From Pseudooceanicola atlanticus (GTDB taxonomy: Bacteria; Pseudomonadota; Alphaproteobacteria; Rhodobacterales; Rhodobacteraceae), in assembly GCF_000768315.1 (NCBI RefSeq), contig NZ_AQQX01000019.1:1-48112 (forward strand): a stretch of DNA of 48,112 nt, in the 5' to 3' direction. Of the stretch, positions 43,164 to 48,112 are shown piece by piece (position 1 is the stretch's first letter; every line of letters begins with the position of its first letter). A model generated the notes under the pieces. The model was given only the letters and a program-made list of their open reading frames with translations. It was not told the DNA's origin and searched no databases. The translations under genes and the position numbers were made by a program.

Positions 43164-46073
43164 ATGTCCCTCACCCACTACCTGCTTATCGACGGCTATC
43201 CTGCGTCCGAACTTACGTCTGGACTTTCTGACGGGGAGCACGAGCTTCTCGATTATTTTTTCCTGATTTCAAAGAATGATCCGCTTCGACCAGCAGAGGC
43301 TTCAGAGGTTGTTGTCAGTCTTGAGACCAACATTGCCGCACCGCTATTCCTTCAGGATATGTTGCAGAACCGCCGGATAGAGTCGGTTCAGGTCGTTTCG
43401 ATACAGCCAAGCGCAGGTGCTTTGGAGATCGTCCGCGAGGTCAGCTTCGGTGAAGTCCAAATTACCGGCTATACTCAGGACAGTGGCTCGCCAGATACAT
43501 TGAAGTTCGTTTTCCAAACGCTGTCCAGTTCCTACTCGCCTGACGCTTTCAGAACGGAAGTGACCGAATGGGACTTTATTCAGGACGCACCTGGAGCCAA
43601 CATTTCTGAGCCGAATGTAGACGCCACGGCGGAAATGACGCCTGAGCAAGAACTATATTTTCTTGCGATCGAAGGCGTCGCTGGGACCTCCACCTTCCAA
43701 GGTTACGAAGGAATGTTTGAAGTCGCCGGACATCAACTGAGCGTGTTGTCGAACCTTGTCTCGGGCCAACTAGCCCGCGAGGACGCGATAGAATGGACTC
43801 CGCTTACTTTCCAAATAGAGGGGCATCCCTTTCTTCCGGCGATTTTGGAGGAATTTTACACAATGCCGGCGGGAAAGGCCGTAAACCTGTACAAACTCGC
43901 TTCGGAAGATAGCGGGGCTATGCAACTTGTCCAAACTATTAGGCTGGGCGAGGCAGTGTTGGCAGGAATTACGTTCACGGAAAATCTGACATCGGTTGCA
44001 TTCGACTTCGCTCAGATCGAACTCTTGTCAGCAGCCGGCGTCGGTACCGGCCAGGACGAAACTTCATTTGCGTATGATAGGGCTGGAGGCTCACCAACAA
44101 GTGTTCCCGAGGCGACGGCTGGTTCAAACGAATCGAGGGTGCAGCCGGACGCCTACTACGTGATATTCGATGAATTCGAGGGGCCGGTGGAGACTCTGGA
44201 GTTCTCAGGCGCTTTCGAACTGTCATCATTCAAGATTGATATCGATAGTGTGAATGATTCCGACCGGAGAGGGGGGTTCGTTTTCAAGGACATAGAACTT
44301 TTTCTGGACCTCGACGCGATTAGCCCTTTCCTCATTGAAGATTTTCAAACCCGCGCAATTCATGAGGGTTTCCGAATTGTAGGCTACAAGTTTGGTGACA
44401 ACCAGATTGTGACGGAAGCTCGCTTCGGGCAGACGATGGTTACGGGTTTCGAACTACAAGAAGCGGAACCCGACAAAATCACATTCAATTACCGGCAAAT
44501 GGATATCCGCACGCCTCTGGTGGAGCTTGGCGGCTTGACGGCTGGAGAGAACACTTTTCAGTATGATGTTCCTTCAGCGGGGGCAGGCTCCTCTGTTACG
44601 GCTTTCGACTCTAGCACTGCGCTAGATGCCACGGGCGAATCCCACATTCTTTTTGCCATAGAGGGCATTTCCGGTCCGTCCCAAGTTTTTTCGCACGAAG
44701 GTTCCTTCGAGATTCAGGACTTCCAAATCAATGCAGCGACAGAAACAAGTGTTGGGACGGCTAGGGTGCCCACGCCGACTTACGAGAGTGTCGAGGTCAC
44801 GCTTGGTGCCTTCAACCTTGGAAATCTCGAACTGCTATCCCACCTGCTAGTTGGCCAGGTTTTGCCCTTGGCCAGTCTGATCGAAGTCTTCGATGAAGGT
44901 CTCGCGACTTGGGATAGGCAGACTATTTCTTTTGATACTCTCAAGCTGTCAAATTGGAAAATGAACGCCAGAGAAGGCGTAATTTTAACTTTTGATTTTG
45001 ATGCAATCGAGATTTCGTCTCAACGACGGAACGAGTTGGGGCAATTGCTTGGTGAGGCCAGCGGATCGGTTGATACGTCGACTTCATCCATTGGAGTGGG
45101 TGTGCCGAAGGCAATCCCTGCAGGGCAAGTCGACTACAGGGGCTTCAATAACTACCTGCTGGTGATTGAGGGCCTGAGCGGATCATTCCAGCCTAACCAG
45201 TTTCGTGGGGACCTGAGTGGCTTTGCTCTGGAAGGATTCGATTTTGAAATTGGCCAAAGCGGCACGATTCCGGAAATGAATCTATTTTTTGAAGCGGATA
45301 GGATTCTGCCAATACTGACGGAGCACCTCCTTAATTCGGATGTTTTGCCTGCTGCACGTTTGGTGGGGCATGATGACTCAGGCAATATTGGCATGGAGAT
45401 GCGTCTGGGAGATGCTGTGTTATCTGAAATGCGTTTGCATGCGGGGGGAGCTGATAAAATTAAATTACAGATAGGTTCAATTGAGGTTGAGCACTTTATT
45501 GAAGGGCCGCGTGCTGGAGAGACCATCGGCAGCGATGTCCTTCAATGGAACTTCAGTTCGAATCAAGCAGGCGTCGGTATTGGGCAGGCTACCGCAGATT
45601 TCAGAGAGGATCATACTGAAGATCCGATATTTCTGATGCAGCTTGAAGATTATGAGGGGGACGTAACGCGCAGTGGCTTCGAAGGGGCCTTCGAACTCGA
45701 AGGTTTCAGCTTGCGCACTAGCGCAGGCCAGGACGCCGGGACAAGAGATGGGCGACCATCTTTCGAACCGATCGTTCTAAAGCTGCATGAACAGGACTTT
45801 GCAAACCCAATTTTTCAGGACCTGTTGCTCCGGGGCACGATCCTGCCCAACGTTCGCCTTCTTCAGGTTGGGCAATACAACGTAGATGGCATTTTAGTAG
45901 CAGATACAATTGTAGACCTAACTAACGCATTCTTCGTAAAGGTCGCCGACAGAATTTCCGGGCATTCAGAGTACCACCTTTCTTTTGAAGCAATAGAAAT
46001 CACCTCATTCATCCTGGATGGTACTGGGAGCGTCGCCGAAGAATCCTCTTACTTCTGGAATGTGTCACAAGGA
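43164..46073 (+). repeat. six tandem Hcp-like protein repeats
   Basis: Repeats span residues about 1-140, 163-305, 330-470, 492-645, 662-800 and 820-970. Each has four elements. First is an opening strand (YFLAIEGVAG, FAIEGISG, FLMQLEDYEG). Second is a strand then SPxL-type helix (DAISPFLIEDF, NPIFQDLLLRGTILPNVRLL). Third is a V/I-x-[IL]-x-D/N strand pair. Fourth is a closing aromatic-Asp motif. Hcp has the same order: FLKIDG opening, ASPxL helix, GWDL-like end. Sequence divergence between repeats is high, so this is an old array. The fold call is by eye. Confidence 0.6.
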
Positions 46074-47735
46074 CAGGGTGAGCCGGTAGTTCCTATCGCA
46101 GGTGCCGTTGATGATACCTATGAAGTAGAAGCCTTTGGCACCGTTGCGGGAATAGTCACTACGAACGACGAGTACGAATCCGAAGCGCCCTTCGCTTTGT
46201 CGGTGGTTTCGGGGCCAAGCGGTGGTAATCTGACCATCACTTCTGACGGCAGCTTTGTGTATCGCAACCTCTCAGGTGTTATTGGTCACGACAGCTTCGT
46301 CTACATGGTCGATGATGGCTCACAAACTTTTACTGCGACGGCGACTATTAAAATCGACTCAGCCGCGACGGCTGTCCGAGGAACAAAGGTTGCCGATCTT
46401 CTGAATGGTACATCTTTGACGGAAGAAATATTTGGCGGCGCAGGAAATGATACTGTTAGGCCGAATGGAGGGAATGATACCCTTCATGGAGGAACGGGGC
46501 GTGACAGGATCGATCTGTCCGAGAGTTCGGACTACGCCGGTCGTGAAGTGAAGACAGCGCTATACGATGTGGTTGTTCCTCAAAATTATGTGCGTCGTAG
46601 TGACGGTATGGAGTGGATCACACTCGATTCGATTGAAGAGGTTGTGGGTTCTCGGTTTTTCGATCGGATGCAGGGCGGTGCTTCGGATGACACCTTCTGG
46701 GGACTGGATGGAGACGACTTAATTCTGGCCAACGCTGGCGCAGACGTACTCTATGGCGGCCGCGGCGAGGATGATATTTCTGGTGGCTCCGGAGACGATG
46801 AGTTGATTGGTGGCGATGATGACGATGTTCTGAATGGATTCTTCGGGGATGATAATATTAATGGTGGAACAGGCGCTGACTTGATGATCGGAGGCCCCGG
46901 GTCCGACAATTTCTATGTCGACAACAAGGGTGATCGGATTTCGGAAAGTCGGAAATGGGCTGGGCTCGACACTGTTTATTCCAATGTTGACTTCCGGATG
47001 GGTAATCGTCACATCGAAGACTTGCACCTTGAAGGAAAAGCGCAGGTTGGAGCAGGAAACGGCCTCATGAACCGCATTTGGGGGAATGAAGTCGATAATA
47101 TCCTTGACGGTGGGAAGAACAACGACACTATGTTTGGTGGGCTGGGGAACGATACCTATCTTATACGTGCTCCGGGTGATACGGTAATTGAGCATTCGGG
47201 GCAAGGCATCGACGTAGTTCGCGCTTTCCGCTCCTACGCTTTAGAAGCAAATGTGGAGCAGCTCCACATGCAAAATCTATTCACCAAGTCCGGATTGCCT
47301 GCAAACCTGAACGGTATTGGTAATGCACTTGATAATACGATCATCGGAACGCCATACGCGAATACTATCATCGGGCGAGAAGGTCGCGATACGCTAAAGG
47401 GGCAGTTGGGGGCAGATACATTTGTCTTCGATCGCGCTCTTGGTCCCGACAATGTTGATCGGATCATTGACTTCAATACGAACACAAAGCTAGAGGGCGA
47501 TATCCTGCAAATCAAAGTTTCGATCCTGGGCGTGAAGATCTTGGCCGGTACACTGGACCCGAAGCACTTTGTTTCTGGAACAAATGCTTTGGATGCAGAC
47601 GATTACTTCGTCTTCGACCATCTTGGCGGGACGTTGTATTTTGATGCCGATGGTAGCGGAAAAGCAGCGCAACAGGCATTGGCGACATTCGAGCAGGGTG
47701 CCGTCGTGACAGCGGCTGACATACTTGTTTTCTGA
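43164..47735 (+). CDS. RTX protein with six tandem Hcp-like domains
   Basis: A 1523-residue protein, markedly more AT-rich than its neighbours. Residues 1-970 contain six repeats of about 140-165 residues, each opening like YLLVIEGLSGSF and closing like EWDF, FAYD, FQYD or FWNV. The order of elements matches the Hcp (type VI tube) fold; see the repeat entry. Residues about 981-1068 form a cadherin/VCBS-like domain (DDTYEVEAFGTVAGIVTTND). Residues about 1088-1250 carry RTX calcium motifs (GGAGNDTVRPNGGNDTLHGG). The remaining C-terminus, ending AADILVF, is a T1SS tail shared with the RTX protein at 18186. It has no signal peptide and no exporter nearby. The 279 bases upstream hold no gene. Confidence 0.75.
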   Translation: MSLTHYLLIDGYPASELTSGLSDGEHELLDYFFLISKNDPLRPAEASEVVVSLETNIAAPLFLQDMLQNRRIESVQVVSIQPSAGALEIVREVSFGEVQITGYTQDSGSPDTLKFVFQTLSSSYSPDAFRTEVTEWDFIQDAPGANISEPNVDATAEMTPEQELYFLAIEGVAGTSTFQGYEGMFEVAGHQLSVLSNLVSGQLAREDAIEWTPLTFQIEGHPFLPAILEEFYTMPAGKAVNLYKLASEDSGAMQLVQTIRLGEAVLAGITFTENLTSVAFDFAQIELLSAAGVGTGQDETSFAYDRAGGSPTSVPEATAGSNESRVQPDAYYVIFDEFEGPVETLEFSGAFELSSFKIDIDSVNDSDRRGGFVFKDIELFLDLDAISPFLIEDFQTRAIHEGFRIVGYKFGDNQIVTEARFGQTMVTGFELQEAEPDKITFNYRQMDIRTPLVELGGLTAGENTFQYDVPSAGAGSSVTAFDSSTALDATGESHILFAIEGISGPSQVFSHEGSFEIQDFQINAATETSVGTARVPTPTYESVEVTLGAFNLGNLELLSHLLVGQVLPLASLIEVFDEGLATWDRQTISFDTLKLSNWKMNAREGVILTFDFDAIEISSQRRNELGQLLGEASGSVDTSTSSIGVGVPKAIPAGQVDYRGFNNYLLVIEGLSGSFQPNQFRGDLSGFALEGFDFEIGQSGTIPEMNLFFEADRILPILTEHLLNSDVLPAARLVGHDDSGNIGMEMRLGDAVLSEMRLHAGGADKIKLQIGSIEVEHFIEGPRAGETIGSDVLQWNFSSNQAGVGIGQATADFREDHTEDPIFLMQLEDYEGDVTRSGFEGAFELEGFSLRTSAGQDAGTRDGRPSFEPIVLKLHEQDFANPIFQDLLLRGTILPNVRLLQVGQYNVDGILVADTIVDLTNAFFVKVADRISGHSEYHLSFEAIEITSFILDGTGSVAEESSYFWNVSQGQGEPVVPIAGAVDDTYEVEAFGTVAGIVTTNDEYESEAPFALSVVSGPSGGNLTITSDGSFVYRNLSGVIGHDSFVYMVDDGSQTFTATATIKIDSAATAVRGTKVADLLNGTSLTEEIFGGAGNDTVRPNGGNDTLHGGTGRDRIDLSESSDYAGREVKTALYDVVVPQNYVRRSDGMEWITLDSIEEVVGSRFFDRMQGGASDDTFWGLDGDDLILANAGADVLYGGRGEDDISGGSGDDELIGGDDDDVLNGFFGDDNINGGTGADLMIGGPGSDNFYVDNKGDRISESRKWAGLDTVYSNVDFRMGNRHIEDLHLEGKAQVGAGNGLMNRIWGNEVDNILDGGKNNDTMFGGLGNDTYLIRAPGDTVIEHSGQGIDVVRAFRSYALEANVEQLHMQNLFTKSGLPANLNGIGNALDNTIIGTPYANTIIGREGRDTLKGQLGADTFVFDRALGPDNVDRIIDFNTNTKLEGDILQIKVSILGVKILAGTLDPKHFVSGTNALDADDYFVFDHLGGTLYFDADGSGKAAQQALATFEQGAVVTAADILVF

Positions 47736-47746
47736 TCCCAACCTCA

Positions 47747-47770
47747 CGGCCTTTGTGATGGCCGGGTCTT
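47747..47770 (+). terminator. weak terminator after RTX gene
   Basis: A short stem, CGGCC (47747-47751) with GGCCG (47760-47764), followed by GGTCTTT, 12 bases after the stop. The stem is short, so this is tentative. Confidence 0.35.
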
Positions 47771-47842
47771 TCGTATTGTGTAATCGTTCGGGTCCAATGT
47801 AATCGGCGCTCGGAATCGCATGCTCGCCTTGTGGCACGCTGC

Positions 47843-48062
47843 GCCCCAACCGTGGACCGCCGGAAGCCGGATTTTTCTGACTTTCTCATGATTGCGGGCT
47901 GCCTACGACATCGAGACGATGTATCCGGTCGAGCTACGGGGGCGGTCTTCGTTGTAGTGTCTACGCCACTCTTCCAACTTTTCTCGGGCATCAGCAGGTC
48001 TCATGAACCAGTGGGCGTTCAGGCATTCGGACCGAAGCTTGCTGTTGAATGTGAGGAGGGAT
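47843..48062 (-). pseudogene. IS3-family transposase 3' remnant with IS end
   Basis: The minus strand encodes FNSKLRSECLNAHWFMRPAD then AREKLEEWRRHYNEDRPRSS, stopping at TAG 47903-47905. This is the end of an IS3-family (IS407/IS2-like) OrfB. Beyond the stop, GGCTTCCGGCGGTCCACGGT followed by TGGGGCGCA (about 47845-47873) looks like a decayed right terminal repeat of the same element. The coding part is cut at 48062 by the terminal IS, so this is one IS inserted into another. Confidence 0.7.
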
Positions 48063-48112
48063 TGACCTGCCCCCTGTTGGTCCCTCGTTCATAATGAGAG
48101 TCTGCAGGTTGG
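48063..48112 (+). mobile_element. IS terminal end (right copy)
   Basis: The 50 bases starting TGACCTGCCCCC and running off the window are the exact inverted copy of bases 1-50. The junction at 48062/48063 lies inside an older transposase remnant, which marks an insertion point. Confidence 0.75.

Noticed and set aside
46430..46900. Tandem DNA repeats suggestive of CRISPR
   Set aside because: They are RTX nonapeptide codons within an open frame, with no fixed repeat/spacer pattern.
47512..47991. 159-codon minus-strand frame
   Set aside because: It crosses the RTX gene end and the IS remnant in a frame different from the transposase; no coding features.
1..48112. Circular replicon closed by terminal repeats
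   Set aside because: The terminal repeats are inverted, not direct, so they do not support circularisation.
1..48112. Giant composite transposon
   Set aside because: Only one IS terminus is visible on each side, the inner flanks are unrelated old IS scars, and ordinary metabolic genes fill the window; an assembly boundary is simpler.

Overview
This is high-GC alphaproteobacterial DNA, most likely from a Rhodobacteraceae/Roseobacter-type bacterium. The evidence is codon use, the gene families, RTX proteins with a typical C-terminal T1SS tail, and IS3-family debris. No rRNA, tRNA or CRISPR array was seen. Both ends carry the same 50-bp IS terminus in inverted orientation, so the window is probably a contig that stopped in two copies of one insertion sequence.

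Layout. 1-400: IS end and an IS3 transposase scar. 612-3215: a sulfotransferase and a membrane wHTH-TPR regulator. 3934-8997: a tightly overlapping three-gene unit, with an exported PAN/beta-propeller/caspase protein, an exported six-cysteine protein and a small membrane protein. 9308-14368: a guanidine operon, consisting of a guanidine-I (ykkC) riboswitch, ABC importer, GdmH-type guanidine hydrolase, a protein with 22 histidines in its first 41 residues, a small membrane protein and a terminator. 14435-17952: an Impact/YigZ-like protein, a PRMT7/9-like methyltransferase, and a cluster with a Tat-exported VOC protein, DoxX and a Cys-rich protein. 18186-20642: the first RTX protein. 20669-30811: two divergent transcripts around a GntR regulator. 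One holds a class II aldolase, a peptide/opine-type ABC importer and a hydroxyacid dehydrogenase. The other holds GntR, an acetylpolyamine-amidohydrolase-like deacetylase and a class III aminotransferase. 30849-31735: relics (IS fragment, frameshifted ccdB) running into the 3' end of a histidine kinase. 33465-37183: a DUF3892 protein, then an overlapping pair of an ATP-grasp enzyme and a candidate papain-like cysteine enzyme. 37207-42884: AraC regulator, nitronate monooxygenase, amidase, MOSC protein and MFS transporter. 43164-47735: a second RTX protein made of six tandem Hcp-like domains. 47843-48112: a broken IS3 element interrupted by the terminal IS.

How the parts work together. The clearest system is guanidine use. 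The riboswitch senses guanidine, the ABC transporter imports it, the nickel-type ureohydrolase converts it to urea and ammonia, and the histidine-rich protein is a candidate metal donor or store. No hypA/hypB genes lie beside it, and urea breakdown must be encoded elsewhere. The most unusual protein is the RTX polypeptide built from Hcp-like repeats. The ATP-grasp/cysteine-enzyme pair and the exported caspase unit are further candidates for undescribed systems. All functions are inferred from sequence by eye; no database search was run.
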